Below, in pieces: positions 42,709-51,968 of a stretch of DNA of 64,000 bases (the stretch's first letter is position 1; every line of letters begins with the position of its first letter). The notes beneath the pieces are model-generated. The model was not told the DNA's origin. It saw only the letters and a list, made by a program, of their open reading frames with translations, and ran no database searches. Position numbers and translations under genes: made by a program. Location: contig JAKSTZ010000013.1 of NCBI GenBank assembly GCA_024402335.1, positions 1 through 64,000 of the forward strand, written 5' to 3'. Source of the stretch: Bacteroidales bacterium (lineage in GTDB: Bacteria; Bacteroidota; Bacteroidia; Bacteroidales; UBA1715).

Positions 42709-43704
42709 TTAGTAAGCTTTGAAACCTATAATTTCACGTACATCGCGAATTGTTTTAACAGCATTTTCACGAGCTTTTTCTGCACCCATTTTTGCAACCT
42801 TGTCAAGATAATCTTTGTCGCTCAAATATGCTTGAATCTTTTCGCTGAAAGGAGAAACAAATTGTATCATATCTTCCGCCAATTGTTTCTTCATATCGCC
42901 ATAACGAATTTGGCAAGTGTTGTATAAGTCTTCAAAATATTGAACAGTTTCTGGTTTAGAAACAGCCTTCATCAAAAGGAATAGGTTTTCTATTTCTTCA
43001 GGTTTTTGTTGATTAGGTTCTGTTGGTCCCGAATCAGTTTTAGCTTTCATAACTTTCTTACGGATAGCTTCTGGGCTGTCTGCCAAATAAATAGCATTGC
43101 CTTCACCTTCAGATTTTCCCATTTTCCCACTACCATTCAAACCTGGTATTTTAACCAATTGTTTACCGAAATTGAAAGCTTGTGGTTCAGGGAAATAATC
43201 AACTTTATACATTCTATTAAAACGAGCAGCGAACGTGCGTGTCATTTCAAGATGTTGTTCTTGGTCTTTTCCTACAGGAACTTTTGTGGCACGGTGAATA
43301 AGAATGTCCGAAGCCATCAAAGTAGGATATGTTAGTAAGCCTGCGTTTACATTTTGTGGTTGTAAACGAATTTTGTCTTTGAACGATGTACAACGCTCTA
43401 ATTCACCAAGATATGCGTTCATGTTCAAATACAGATACAATTCAATAACTTCCTTTACGTCGCTTTGTACATAGATAGTAGCTTTTTCAGGATCCAATCC
43501 TGCAGCTAAGTATTCTGCTAAAATCTGACGAACATTTCCTTGTAGGTTCTCTGGGGTAGGGTGAGTTGTAAGTGAATGTAGGTCGGCTATAAAAAAGTAG
43601 CAATTGTATTCATTTTGCATGGTGATGAAGTTCTTCAATGCACCAAAATAATTTCCTAAATGTAGGTTTCCTGTAGGGCGAATGCCACTTAAAACTGTTT
43701 CCAT
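42709..43704 (-). CDS. trpS: Tryptophanyl-tRNA synthetase
   Basis: The product is 331 residues, a class I synthetase. The HIGH-type motif is GNLHLGNY after the start SGIRPTGNLHLG, and the KMSKS-type loop is SGKMGKSEGEG. PVGKDQEQHLEMTR is the Trp-tRNA synthetase fingerprint. It charges tRNA-Trp. Its ATG overlaps the stop of the cyclase-like gene by one base (TAATG), so the two are translated in sequence. Confidence 0.97.
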   Translation of the reverse strand: METVLSGIRPTGNLHLGNYFGALKNFITMQNEYNCYFFIADLHSLTTHPTPENLQGNVRQILAEYLAAGLDPEKATIYVQSDVKEVIELYLYLNMNAYLGELERCTSFKDKIRLQPQNVNAGLLTYPTLMASDILIHRATKVPVGKDQEQHLEMTRTFAARFNRMYKVDYFPEPQAFNFGKQLVKIPGLNGSGKMGKSEGEGNAIYLADSPEAIRKKVMKAKTDSGPTEPNQQKPEEIENLFLLMKAVSKPETVQYFEDLYNTCQIRYGDMKKQLAEDMIQFVSPFSEKIQAYLSDKDYLDKVAKMGAEKARENAVKTIRDVREIIGFKAY

Positions 43705-44633
43705 TATGTTAAAGACGTTGTATTTAAATTTCCCAAACTAACTGTTATCATTCGGTCGGTGTCGCTTCGTTCCCATTTGCTTACGATTTGTAAGTGAATG
43801 TTGTACACGCTAATATTGGCTTCTTTTGAGTGAATTTCGCCAATTTTTAGCACATCGGAGTTAATAATACCAGATTCTCTCGACATTTTTCTTCCGAAAA
43901 TTGCATCTTCGTGCTCGTCAAGTACTTGTGGGTCGTAACTTCCTTGAAACTCATATATGTTTGCAATTTGATCTATGGTAATCAATTGCAGATTTTCCAT
44001 ACCATCAATGTTCAAGGTAAACCAATCATATACGTTTTGGTCTATAATGCATCGGTTTAAAGAGTCTTTGCTTAAAATACGGGCATTGTTAATGATTGCA
44101 CGACCATAGTGACTCTTGTCGAAGTAATAGATTTTATCGTATGTGATGGCATAACGAACACTCGCGCCACCAACAATTTTTCGTAATTTTGGATATAAGT
44201 GGAATGAGTTATAGGTACGAAGAACTATGGAAAAATTACAAGCAAATAAAAGTGCATGTAATGGGTTGTCAAAAATCACATAACCACCGTCACCGGTACT
44301 AATGAAGTTTTCTTCAAACTCAACTTTTGTGTATTTCTGGAATAAAAACGCATGGTTTTTAAAGCACATATCAATAGTTTCCCTAAACAATAATTTAAAC
44401 ATGCAAGGGACTAATGTCTGTGCAAATTCTTCGTATGAACTATATTTGTATATGTCTATACCTAAAACAGCTTTACGGTTTACTTGTCCGTAGTTGACGT
44501 ACTTCTGTAATTTTTCAAGTAGGTCGTCTTCTTTAGGGATAAGATTTACCTTCTCAAATACATATTTGTCTTCGGTGTCCTTTAGGATGCGTAGGATTTT
44601 CTCAAAGTCAAGTGTGTGTACCGTTTTGTTCAT
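43704..44633 (-). CDS. Divergent class III nucleotide cyclase-like protein
   Basis: The product is 309 residues with no signal. Residues ~55-215 follow the order of a class III adenylate/guanylate cyclase homology domain: VLGIDIYKYSSYEEF (first metal Asp), FISTGDGGYVIFDNPLHALLFA (hairpin Gly-Asp-Gly), GGASVRYAITYDKIYY, and YGRAIINNARILSKDSLNRC with a following VYDWF. These match FDI, GDG, R-x-GI and the G-AVN-AARL region. The C-terminal ~90 residues form a beta-rich domain. Whether it makes a nucleotide or only binds one cannot be told. It is upstream of trpS and translationally coupled to it. Family assignment is by pattern only. Confidence 0.7.
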   Translation of the reverse strand: MNKTVHTLDFEKILRILKDTEDKYVFEKVNLIPKEDDLLEKLQKYVNYGQVNRKAVLGIDIYKYSSYEEFAQTLVPCMFKLLFRETIDMCFKNHAFLFQKYTKVEFEENFISTGDGGYVIFDNPLHALLFACNFSIVLRTYNSFHLYPKLRKIVGGASVRYAITYDKIYYFDKSHYGRAIINNARILSKDSLNRCIIDQNVYDWFTLNIDGMENLQLITIDQIANIYEFQGSYDPQVLDEHEDAIFGRKMSRESGIINSDVLKIGEIHSKEANISVYNIHLQIVSKWERSDTDRMITVSLGNLNTTSLT

Positions 44634-44650
44634 TTCGAAATCTTTTTAGG

Positions 44651-44658
44651 CAAATATA
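44651..44658 (-). promoter_or_regulatory. -7 box of the cyclase-like gene and trpS
   Basis: TATATTTG on the minus strand (44658-44651), 17 bases before ATG 44633. No clear -33 TTTG. Confidence 0.55.
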
Positions 44659-44672
44659 TGAAATGTTGTCGG

Positions 44673-45125
44673 TTATTCTTTGTTTTTTGTGTCGATTAGT
44701 ATGGTTGTCGGACCATCGTTTAGTAGTTCGACTTTCATGTCAGCCCCAAATTCTCCTGTTTGTACGTTGCCTTTAATTTCTTTGCGAATAGTTTCTACAA
44801 AAGATTCATACAGTGGAATAGCCGTTTCTGGACGAGCTGCACGAATATACGAAGGTCTATTTCCTTTTTTTGTCGCAGCGAAAAGAGTGAATTGGCTTAC
44901 GACAATCATATCGCCGGAAATGTCGTCGATGGATAAATTCATTAGATCGTTTTCGTCGCTGAAAATACGAAGTCTTGCAATTTTTCCTGCCAACCAATCA
45001 ATATCTTCTTGTGTGTCAGCTTCTTCGACACCTAAAAGTACCAATAGTCCTTTCCCGATTTTTGCTTTCACAACGCCTTCTATTGTGACCGATGCGTGCG
45101 TAACTCGTTGAATAACAGCTCTCAT
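44673..45125 (-). CDS. dtd: D-aminoacyl-tRNA deacylase
   Basis: The product is 150 residues. It starts MRAVIQRVTHASVTIEG and has the two active-site motifs, MIVVSQFTLFA (SQFTL) and LLNDGPTTILID (variant of NxGPVT). It removes D-amino acids and mischarged Gly from tRNA. It lies six bases after folE, probably one transcript. Confidence 0.97.
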   Translation of the reverse strand: MRAVIQRVTHASVTIEGVVKAKIGKGLLVLLGVEEADTQEDIDWLAGKIARLRIFSDENDLMNLSIDDISGDMIVVSQFTLFAATKKGNRPSYIRAARPETAIPLYESFVETIRKEIKGNVQTGEFGADMKVELLNDGPTTILIDTKNKE

Positions 45126-45131
45126 ACTGGA

Positions 45132-45767
45132 TTATTTAAGATTTGCACCTACTAAATGCACAAATTCCTCTCTTGTCTCTTTCTTGTTAAATGCTCCGGT
45201 AAATGCCGAGGTTGTAGTTGAAGAGTTTTGTTTTTGTACACCGCGCATTTGCATACAAAGATGTTGTGCTTCAATAATTACAGCCACTCCCAGTGGATTT
45301 AAAGTTTCTTGAATACAGTCACGAATTTGAACGGTCAATCGCTCCTGTACTTGTAAACGACGTGCGTACACTTCTACAATACGTGCTATTTTGCTAAGTC
45401 CGGTGATGTAGCCGTTAGGAATATATGCAACATGTGCTTTACCAATAAAAGGCAACATGTGGTGTTCACACATAGAATAAATTTCAATGTCTTTAACCAA
45501 CACCATTTGTTGATATTCTTCTTTGAACATTGCAGAACGAAGAATTTCGCGTGGGTCGGTATGGTATCCTTGTGTTAGGAATTGCATTGCTTTGGCAACA
45601 CGTAGTGGCGTTTTCAGCAAACCTTCACGGTTTACATCTTCGCCAAGTAGTTCAAGGACTTCTTTATAAAGTTCCGCAAGTCTTTCTGTAGTCTTGTCGT
45701 CAAAAGTTTCTATCTTTTGATAAGTACCGTCCGATGGTGTTAAAAGACCATTGTTGTATATTTCCAT
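45132..45767 (-). CDS. folE: GTP cyclohydrolase I
   Basis: The product is 211 residues from ATG 45767 ([14 protein letters not shown]); the frame is open to a TTG at 45788, which lies inside the -7 box and is rejected. Zinc and active-site residues are visible in [23 protein letters not shown] and in [11 protein letters not shown], with the [19 protein letters not shown] signature between. It makes dihydroneopterin triphosphate for folate. It heads a two-gene unit with dtd. Confidence 0.97.
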   Translation of the reverse strand: MEIYNNGLLTPSDGTYQKIETFDDKTTERLAELYKEVLELLGEDVNREGLLKTPLRVAKAMQFLTQGYHTDPREILRSAMFKEEYQQMVLVKDIEIYSMCEHHMLPFIGKAHVAYIPNGYITGLSKIARIVEVYARRLQVQERLTVQIRDCIQETLNPLGVAVIIEAQHLCMQMRGVQKQNSSTTTSAFTGAFNKKETREEFVHLVGANLK

Positions 45768-45785
45768 GTGCTCTAAAATTGTTGG

Positions 45786-45793
45786 CAAATGTA
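45786..45793 (-). promoter_or_regulatory. -7 box of folE-dtd
   Basis: TACATTTG on the minus strand (45793-45786), 18 bases before ATG 45767 of folE. It sits at the end of the upstream permease gene. Confidence 0.6.
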
Positions 45794-45800
45794 ATATTTT

Positions 45801-47054
45801 CTATTCAAAACGAATAGCTTCCGATGGACTTATGTTTGTAATAAGCATAGACGGAATAATAAGCATTGCCGTTGTCAATATAAAAGTTCCTAAATTTAAT
45901 GCAAGTATGTAAAAAATTGGGAGTGCAATTGGTACGTATGACATAAAGTAAATTGTTGGGTCTAAAGTGATTATGTGAAATTGTTGTTGTACGATGCAGA
46001 GCAGTAGTCCAACAATGTTCCCCCAGAATAATCCTTTGGTAATTAGCATACTACCAACATATAAGAAAATTTTCCGTACGCTTGCATTTTGTGCTCCGAG
46101 TGATTTGAGGATTCCTATCATTGAGGTTTTTTCAAGTATGATTACGAGTAGTCCGGTAATCATATTCATACCGGCGACTAAAATCATTAATGCAATGATT
46201 AACCATGCGTTCATGTCTAATAATGACAACCAATCGAAAATTTGCGGTGTCTTTTCTTGTAACGTTTCAACGTGGAGTTTTTGACTGTCAGGTGAAATGT
46301 CGTAGCCTACAATATCGGTGATGATTTCTTTTTGCTCATCTAAATGTTTGTAGTCTTTTAGAAAAACTTCGTAACCAGAGATTTGGTTGCTGTCCCAATT
46401 GTTTAGGTCTTGTATGTGACGAATGTCGGCAAGAATAAATCTGTCGTCAATTTCGTTGAGGTGCGTCTCGTAAATTCCCGCGACAATGAAACTGCGTTTG
46501 CGTACTTTTTTGTTTGCATCGTTTGGAACAAACGAGGTTGTGAATTTGTCATGTAATGAAAGTCCAAGTAGATTTGCTAAAGTTTTGGATATGACAACAT
46601 TGTCGGTTGTCGTGTCAGTAGAAAAATTTAGTATTTTACCTTCTGTTAAATGCTTTTGTATAAAGGACCAATTGTATGTTGTATCTATGCCTTTTACTAT
46701 AATTCCGCGGGCTGTATTGTTTACTTTTATTAGTCCAGGTTTTGTTGCATATACTTGGATGGCTGTTACATTTTTCTCTTCTTTGATTGAGTTGATTAGT
46801 TGAACATCTTTTTTTATTGGCAGCGTCTCGTACGAACTATTGTTATCGAAATTCACAATTTCAATGTGTGAAGAAAAACCAAAAATTTGTTCGGAAATAG
46901 TGGATTTAAATCCTACAATAATAGAGACTGCGATAATCATAACAGCCAATCCTAAAGCAATGGCAATAATTGCAATATTTACGATTGGCTTCGAAATATT
47001 TATAGTATTTTTGTGTGGTAAAATATGTCTCGCTATGTATAATTCCGTATTCAT
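45801..47054 (-). CDS. LolC/LolE-type lipoprotein-releasing ABC permease (FtsX fold)
   Basis: The product is 417 residues from ATG 47054 (MNTELYIARHILPHKN); the open frame to a TTG at 47063 enters the -7 box. One membrane helix near residue 25-50 (IVNIAIIAIALGLAVMII), a large periplasmic domain (~residues 55-270), then three helices near 285, 335 and 390 form the MacB/FtsX permease shape. IVGFKSTISEQIFGFSSHI is the LolC/E periplasmic start. It probably releases lipoproteins from the inner membrane with a separate ATPase; no ATPase gene is adjacent. The last residues are SPSEAIRFE, the classical permease end. Confidence 0.9.
   Translation of the reverse strand: MNTELYIARHILPHKNTINISKPIVNIAIIAIALGLAVMIIAVSIIVGFKSTISEQIFGFSSHIEIVNFDNNSSYETLPIKKDVQLINSIKEEKNVTAIQVYATKPGLIKVNNTARGIIVKGIDTTYNWSFIQKHLTEGKILNFSTDTTTDNVVISKTLANLLGLSLHDKFTTSFVPNDANKKVRKRSFIVAGIYETHLNEIDDRFILADIRHIQDLNNWDSNQISGYEVFLKDYKHLDEQKEIITDIVGYDISPDSQKLHVETLQEKTPQIFDWLSLLDMNAWLIIALMILVAGMNMITGLLVIILEKTSMIGILKSLGAQNASVRKIFLYVGSMLITKGLFWGNIVGLLLCIVQQQFHIITLDPTIYFMSYVPIALPIFYILALNLGTFILTTAMLIIPSMLITNISPSEAIRFE
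47006..47013 (+). promoter_or_regulatory. -7 box candidate of the NamZ-family gene
   Basis: TATTTTTG, with TTG 18 bases upstream (46985-46987), lies inside the 5' end of the divergent permease gene, 60 bases before ATG 47074. The divergent starts are only 19 bases apart, so the promoter must overlap the neighbour. Confidence 0.45.
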
Positions 47055-47060
47055 ATCGGA

Positions 47061-47068
47061 CAAAGATA
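47061..47068 (-). promoter_or_regulatory. -7 box of the LolC/E-like permease gene
   Basis: TATCTTTG on the minus strand (47068-47061) ends only six bases before ATG 47054, so the transcript should have almost no leader. Confidence 0.5.
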
Positions 47069-47073
47069 GTTAA

Positions 47074-48273
47074 ATGATGAGAAAACTACACTTTTTATTG
47101 CTGTTAATCCTAATTTTTGCAAATTCTTGTTATTCGCAACATAAAAGCAAATTAGAAACGAGAGAAATCGAGAAGGAAACTATTTTGGTTGGCGCAGAGC
47201 GAATGGATATTTATTTACCTTTGTTGCAAGACAAAAAGGTTGCTATTGTTGGCAACCAAACATCACAAGTGAATGGAGTTCACTTAGTTGATACATTATT
47301 GCGTTTGAATGTATCAATTAGTAAGATTTTAACTCCAGAACATGGATTTCGAGGTACTGCAGATGCAGGTGCGCATGTGGCCGATGGTATAGATAATGTG
47401 ACAGGTTTACCACTCGTTTCCTTGTATGGATCACATAAAAAGCCAACTCCGGAAGATTTGAAAGGAGTTGATGTTGTTGTTTTTGATATTCAAGATGTTG
47501 GTGCTCGTTTCTATACGTATATCTCAACTATGCATTATGTTATGGAAGCTTGTGCTGAACAATCGGTTCCTATGATTATTTTGGATCGTCCAAATCCTAA
47601 TGGATTTTATGTAGATGGACCAATTTTGCAGAGTGAGAACAAGTCGTTCGTCGGTATGCATCCCGTTCCGATTGTACATGGTATGACGGTGGGAGAATAT
47701 GCAGGAATGATAAATGGAGAACATTGGCTTGCAAATGGCGTACAATGTAAATTGTTGGTTGTAGAATGCGAGGGGTATGACCATACCAAACGATACGAGT
47801 TGCCGGTTGCTCCGTCGCCAAATTTGCCAAATATGCAGGCAATCTACTTGTATCCGACACTTTGTTTGTTTGAAGGAACGGTTATGAGTTGTGGACGCGG
47901 AACGGATTTCCCTTTCCAAGTAATAGGTTGCCCGACGTTTGTTGATACATCGTTCTCGTTTGTCCCACACAGTAAAACAGGGGCGAGCAAGCCGGTTTTT
48001 GCGGATAAAGTTTGTTTTGGTCGTGATTATCGGAACTTTGATGCAGAACAATATGGACGATTGAATATTGGAATCTGGAAAGATATTTATAAGAACTACA
48101 CTGGCGAAAAGCCGTTTTTCAATAGCTTCTTTACGAAATTAGCAGGAACAAAAGATTTGCAAAAAGCTATAGAAATGAATGATTCTGAGGAAAAAATTCG
48201 TGATAGTTGGCAAGATGGTTTAAAAAAATTTACGGAAATGCGTCAAAAATACCTTTTGTATAAGGATTTTTGA
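47074..48273 (+). CDS. namZ: Exo-beta-N-acetylmuramidase NamZ-family (DUF1343) lipoprotein
   Basis: The product is 399 residues. A signal with ILIFANSC suggests a lipoprotein at Cys 19. The family marks are VAIVGNQTSQVNGVHLVDTL, LTPEHGFRGTADAGAHV, VFDIQDVGARFYTYISTM, ILDRPNPNGFYVDGP, VHGMTVGEYAGMI, PSPNLPNMQAIYLYPTLCLF and CGRGTDFPFQVIG. The conserved Glu in TPEHGFRG is the likely catalytic acid. In the characterised member NamZ the enzyme removes terminal MurNAc from peptidoglycan fragments. Here it should act in the periplasm in wall turnover. Substrate for this protein is inferred from the family. Confidence 0.92.
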   Translation: MMRKLHFLLLLILIFANSCYSQHKSKLETREIEKETILVGAERMDIYLPLLQDKKVAIVGNQTSQVNGVHLVDTLLRLNVSISKILTPEHGFRGTADAGAHVADGIDNVTGLPLVSLYGSHKKPTPEDLKGVDVVVFDIQDVGARFYTYISTMHYVMEACAEQSVPMIILDRPNPNGFYVDGPILQSENKSFVGMHPVPIVHGMTVGEYAGMINGEHWLANGVQCKLLVVECEGYDHTKRYELPVAPSPNLPNMQAIYLYPTLCLFEGTVMSCGRGTDFPFQVIGCPTFVDTSFSFVPHSKTGASKPVFADKVCFGRDYRNFDAEQYGRLNIGIWKDIYKNYTGEKPFFNSFFTKLAGTKDLQKAIEMNDSEEKIRDSWQDGLKKFTEMRQKYLLYKDF

Positions 48274-48285
48274 CAAAAAATGTTT

Positions 48286-48293
48286 TAATTTTG
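48286..48293 (+). promoter_or_regulatory. -7 box of the nucleotide sugar dehydrogenase unit
   Basis: TAATTTTG matches TAnnTTTG 34 bases before ATG 48328; the -33 spacing is poor. Confidence 0.4.
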
Positions 48294-48327
48294 TAATTGT
48301 TACAAATTATACAAAATCGCTTTGCGT

Positions 48328-49617
48328 ATGATTGAAGATTTACTAGCCAAAAATAAAAAGATTGCCGTTGTTGGATTAGGGTATGTTGGTTTGCCTTTAG
48401 CATTAGAGTTTTCAAAGAAGTTCTCTGCAATAGGTTTTGATATAAATGCAGAGCGTGTAGCATTGATGAATTCTCATATCGATCCTAGTGAAGAATTGGA
48501 TAAAGAAGCATTTGATGGATGTGATATAATATTTTCGTCAAATCCGGAAGATTTAAAACAAGCACATTTCTTTATTGTTGCAGTTCCTACACCAATAGAT
48601 GCACATAATGTTCCTGATTTAAAGCCATTGCTTTCTGCTACAGAGATAGTTGGTGGTGCATTGAAAAAAGGAGACTATGTCGTGTACGAATCAACAGTTT
48701 ATCCTGGTGCTACTGAAGAAGATTGTCTTCCTATTTTGGAACGATTGTCGGGCTTGAAGGCTGGTGTTGATTTTAAATTGGGCTATTCTCCTGAACGAAT
48801 AAATCCAGGCGACAAGGAAAAAACATTGGTGAATATTCAAAAAATTGTTTCTGGTTGCGATAACGAAGCATTGGAAACAATCGCAAATGTATATGGATCT
48901 ATTTTGAAAAATGGCTTGTTTAAAGCTAGTTCGATTCGTGTTGCAGAAGCCGCAAAAATTATAGAAAACACGCAACGTGATGTGAATATTGCCTTGATGA
49001 ATGAATTGTCTATGTTGTTCAAGAAAATGGGCATAGATACGAATGAGGTCATAGAGGCTGCTTCTACAAAATGGAACTTTTATAAGGTTACTCCAGGTCT
49101 TGTTGGAGGGCATTGTATTGGCGTTGACCCATATTATCTTACATATAAAGCGAGTACGTTAAAGCACTTCACGAAATTGATTACCGCCGGCCGCGAAATC
49201 AATGACGGTATGCCAAATTATATTGCAAATCTTATCATAAAGGATATAAATTCGGCTGGTAAGGTATTAAAAGATTCTCGCGTACTTGTACTTGGTGCAA
49301 CATTTAAGGAAAATGTAAGTGATATACGAAATTCAAAAATATTTGAAGTTATTTCTGCGTTGCGTTCATTCAGCATAGACGTAACTCTTCTTGATCCATA
49401 TGCTTCGAAAGAAGATGTGGAACGCCAATATAAATTCCCATTGTCGGAAAAGGCGGAAGGAAAATATGACGTTATAGTGTTGGCCACTAAGCATAAACAA
49501 TACATGAATTTGTCGGAAGAATATTTCAGAAGTCTGTCTGCAGAACCGTTTATCTTCTACGACATAAAAGGTGTGTATAAGAATAAATTTAAGAATTGTA
49601 ACTATTTTAGCTTGTAA
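48328..49617 (+). CDS. UDP-sugar 6-dehydrogenase (UDP-HexNAc type)
   Basis: The product is 429 residues from ATG 48328 (MIEDLLAKNKKIAVVG); a TTG two codons earlier is possible. NAD site VVGLGYVGLPLALEF; central KIIENTQRDVNIALMNEL; catalytic Cys in GLVGGHCIGVDPYYLTYKA; C-terminal domain VLGATFKENVSDIRNSK. The motif layout is that of the UDP-N-acetyl-hexosamine dehydrogenases (WbpA/TviB/VipA type) rather than UDP-glucose dehydrogenase. It oxidises C6 to a uronic acid for capsule or O-antigen. It leads straight into rsfS (three-base gap). Confidence 0.93.
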   Translation: MIEDLLAKNKKIAVVGLGYVGLPLALEFSKKFSAIGFDINAERVALMNSHIDPSEELDKEAFDGCDIIFSSNPEDLKQAHFFIVAVPTPIDAHNVPDLKPLLSATEIVGGALKKGDYVVYESTVYPGATEEDCLPILERLSGLKAGVDFKLGYSPERINPGDKEKTLVNIQKIVSGCDNEALETIANVYGSILKNGLFKASSIRVAEAAKIIENTQRDVNIALMNELSMLFKKMGIDTNEVIEAASTKWNFYKVTPGLVGGHCIGVDPYYLTYKASTLKHFTKLITAGREINDGMPNYIANLIIKDINSAGKVLKDSRVLVLGATFKENVSDIRNSKIFEVISALRSFSIDVTLLDPYASKEDVERQYKFPLSEKAEGKYDVIVLATKHKQYMNLSEEYFRSLSAEPFIFYDIKGVYKNKFKNCNYFSL

Positions 49618-49620
49618 TAT

Positions 49621-49986
49621 ATGGCGAAAGCAACCGCAACGCAGCTGGTGAAAACCATAGTTGAAGGAATTAGAGAAAAAAAAGGAAAAAATATACTTTC
49701 TTTAGACTTTAAAAAAATAGATAACGCAATTTGTCGTTACTTTGTAGTGTGTGAAGGAGATTCCTCTACACATGTAGACGCGATTGCGGATTCTGTTGAA
49801 GAATATGTTCGTATAAATGCTGGTGAGAAGCCATGGGGAAGTGCAGGGTACGAGAATGCGGAATGGATATTTCTGGATTATGGTGATGTAATCGTTCATG
49901 TTTTTCAACCACATATACGTGAGTTCTACAAGTTAGAGGAATTGTGGGCGGATTGTGTTAAAAAAGAATACCCTAACGAAGAATAA
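49621..49986 (+). CDS. rsfS: Ribosome silencing factor RsfS
   Basis: The product is 121 residues. FVVCEGDSSTHVDAIADSV, then PWGSAGYENAEWIFLDYGDVIVHVF and a final REFYKLEELWAD are the family core. It binds ribosomal protein L14 and blocks subunit joining in starvation. Five bases separate it from ftsH. Confidence 0.96.
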   Translation: MAKATATQLVKTIVEGIREKKGKNILSLDFKKIDNAICRYFVVCEGDSSTHVDAIADSVEEYVRINAGEKPWGSAGYENAEWIFLDYGDVIVHVFQPHIREFYKLEELWADCVKKEYPNEE

Positions 49987-49991
49987 ACATT

Positions 49992-51968
49992 ATGGCAGAA
50001 GAAAAGAAAAACAAAGAGCAGGAACAGGAACAAAATAAAAAAGAAAATAAAGGCCCTGATTTCAAGGATTTTAAAGACTTTAAGGATTTCAAAGATTTTA
50101 AGAACTTTAAAAATCCGAAGAAAAATGGTGGAAACTTTATGTGGGTGTACGTTGCGTTGCTTGTGGCGTTTGCTCTCTTTAGCTTTATGGATTTTGGTGG
50201 CTCGGGAAGTAAAATTACTTCGAGCGAATTCGCTTCAAAGTTACAGAATGGCGAGATAGAGAAAATCATTGTTGTAAATAAGGATTATGCTGAAATTTAC
50301 TTGACCTCAAGTAATACAGGACGCAAGAATGTTGCTCCTGACTATACTATGACCATAGGTTCAATTGAATCTTTTGAAAAGAAATTGGAAAATACGAATG
50401 TGGACATAGAATATCAGACTAAGCATAATTATGTAGGAGAAATCATTAGTTGGATATTGCCTATAGTTTTACTTATTGTCTTTTGGCTTTTTATGATGAA
50501 CCGTATGGGCGGCGGTTCTGGAGGCAGTAGCGGCGGAGGTTTGTTTAATATTGGCAAGTCTCGTGCAAAATTGTTTGAAAATGAAGATAAAGTAAAAACA
50601 ACCTTTAAAGAGGTCGCAGGTTTGGAGGAAGCAAAGGTTGAAATACGTGAGATAGTTGATTTCCTAAAGAATCCTAAAAAATATACCGATTTGGGAGGTA
50701 AAATTCCTAAAGGTGCATTATTGGTAGGCCCTCCGGGAACAGGAAAAACATTGCTTGCAAAGGCTGTCGCAGGTGAAGCCGGCGTTCCTTTCTTCTCATT
50801 GGCTGGTTCCGATTTCGTTGAAATGTTTGTGGGTGTAGGTGCAGCTCGTGTACGCGATTTGTTTAAAGAAGCTAAAGCAAAAGCTCCTTGTATTATATTC
50901 ATCGACGAAATTGATGCTATCGGTCGTGCTCGTGGAAAGAATGGATTTAATTCTAACGACGAACGTGAAAGTACTTTGAATCAATTGTTGACTGAAATGG
51001 ATGGTTTTGGTACGGATTCAGGAGTCATTGTTCTTGCTGCGACAAACCGTGCAGAGATTCTCGATAAAGCGTTGTTACGTGCTGGTCGTTTTGACCGTCA
51101 GATTAATGTCGAATTACCGGATATTACAGAACGTGAAGCAATATTCAAGGTTCATTTAAAACCATTGAAACTTTCTGCTGAAATTCAATCCGATTTCTTG
51201 GCAAAACAAACTCCTGGTTTTTCCGGTGCCGATATTGCCAATGTTTGTAACGAAGCTGCGCTTATAGCTGCTCGTAAAAACAAGAAACAAGTTGAAAAAC
51301 AGGACTTCTTAGATGCTGTTGATAGAATAGTGGGTGGTTTGGAGAAACGTAATAAAATCATGACTGATAATGAAAAGCGAACTATTGCTTTCCATGAAGC
51401 AGGCCATGCAACATTAAGTTGGTTCTTGGAATATGCCCATCCGTTAATTAAAGTTACGATAATTCCTCGTGGTCGTGCATTGGGCGCAGCGTGGTATTTA
51501 CCAGAAGAACGTCAGATTGTTACGAAAGAACAAATTCTTGATGAACTTTGTGCAACATTAGGTGGTCGTGTCGCAGAACAAATAACTTTTGGAAAAATCT
51601 CTACAGGTGCTTTGAACGATTTGGAAAAAGTAACAAAACAAGCTTATGCTATGGTTTCGTATTATGGTATGAGTGATAAGATTGGTAATTTAAGTTTTTA
51701 CGATTCTTCTGGTCAATCAGAATATTCTTTTGCAAAGCCATACGGTAGTGAAATGGAAAAATTGATTGATGTTGAAGCACAAGAAATTATTCGTAAGTCT
51801 TATCAACGTGCATACGATATTTTAACTCAAAATCATGATGGCTTCGTTCAATTAGCAGAGTTGTTGTTGGATAGAGAGGTTATTTTTAGTGATGACTTGG
51901 AAAAAATATTCGGTAAACGTCCATTTGGAGAACAATCAACAATAGATAAAACAGAGGAACATGTATAG
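49992..51968 (+). CDS. ftsH: ATP-dependent zinc metalloprotease FtsH
   Basis: The product is 658 residues. The N-terminal tail is charged and has six DFK-type triplets (residues 23-40). Two membrane helices (~51-69 and ~151-169) flank a periplasmic part. AAA+ motifs: Walker A GPPGTGKT (from residue 246), Walker [13 protein letters not shown], and the second region of homology with [22 protein letters not shown]. The protease zinc site is HEAGH (His 468). It degrades membrane and regulatory proteins; in many bacteria it is linked to LpxC control, relevant here with lpxC in the window. The last codons overlap the LUD gene by eight bases. Confidence 0.97.
   Translation: MAEEKKNKEQEQEQNKKENKGPDFKDFKDFKDFKDFKNFKNPKKNGGNFMWVYVALLVAFALFSFMDFGGSGSKITSSEFASKLQNGEIEKIIVVNKDYAEIYLTSSNTGRKNVAPDYTMTIGSIESFEKKLENTNVDIEYQTKHNYVGEIISWILPIVLLIVFWLFMMNRMGGGSGGSSGGGLFNIGKSRAKLFENEDKVKTTFKEVAGLEEAKVEIREIVDFLKNPKKYTDLGGKIPKGALLVGPPGTGKTLLAKAVAGEAGVPFFSLAGSDFVEMFVGVGAARVRDLFKEAKAKAPCIIFIDEIDAIGRARGKNGFNSNDERESTLNQLLTEMDGFGTDSGVIVLAATNRAEILDKALLRAGRFDRQINVELPDITEREAIFKVHLKPLKLSAEIQSDFLAKQTPGFSGADIANVCNEAALIAARKNKKQVEKQDFLDAVDRIVGGLEKRNKIMTDNEKRTIAFHEAGHATLSWFLEYAHPLIKVTIIPRGRALGAAWYLPEERQIVTKEQILDELCATLGGRVAEQITFGKISTGALNDLEKVTKQAYAMVSYYGMSDKIGNLSFYDSSGQSEYSFAKPYGSEMEKLIDVEAQEIIRKSYQRAYDILTQNHDGFVQLAELLLDREVIFSDDLEKIFGKRPFGEQSTIDKTEEHV
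50058..50111 (+). repeat. In-frame 9-base tandem repeats in the ftsH 5' end
   Basis: Six copies of GAT-TTY-AAR (the last is AAC) encode (DFK)5-NFK at residues 23-40. The copies differ only at third positions except the last, so the array may be subject to slippage in steps of whole codons without breaking the frame. Confidence 0.9.

Noticed and set aside
47524..48051. 175-codon minus-strand frame opposite the NamZ-family gene
   Set aside because: The plus-strand family motifs are unambiguous; the minus product is Arg/His-rich without domain pattern.
50058..50111. CRISPR-like or DNA-level repeat in ftsH
   Set aside because: Units are 9 bases in frame with synonymous changes and no spacers; it is a protein tandem repeat. 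The minus-strand frame with KSLKS repeats is its shadow.
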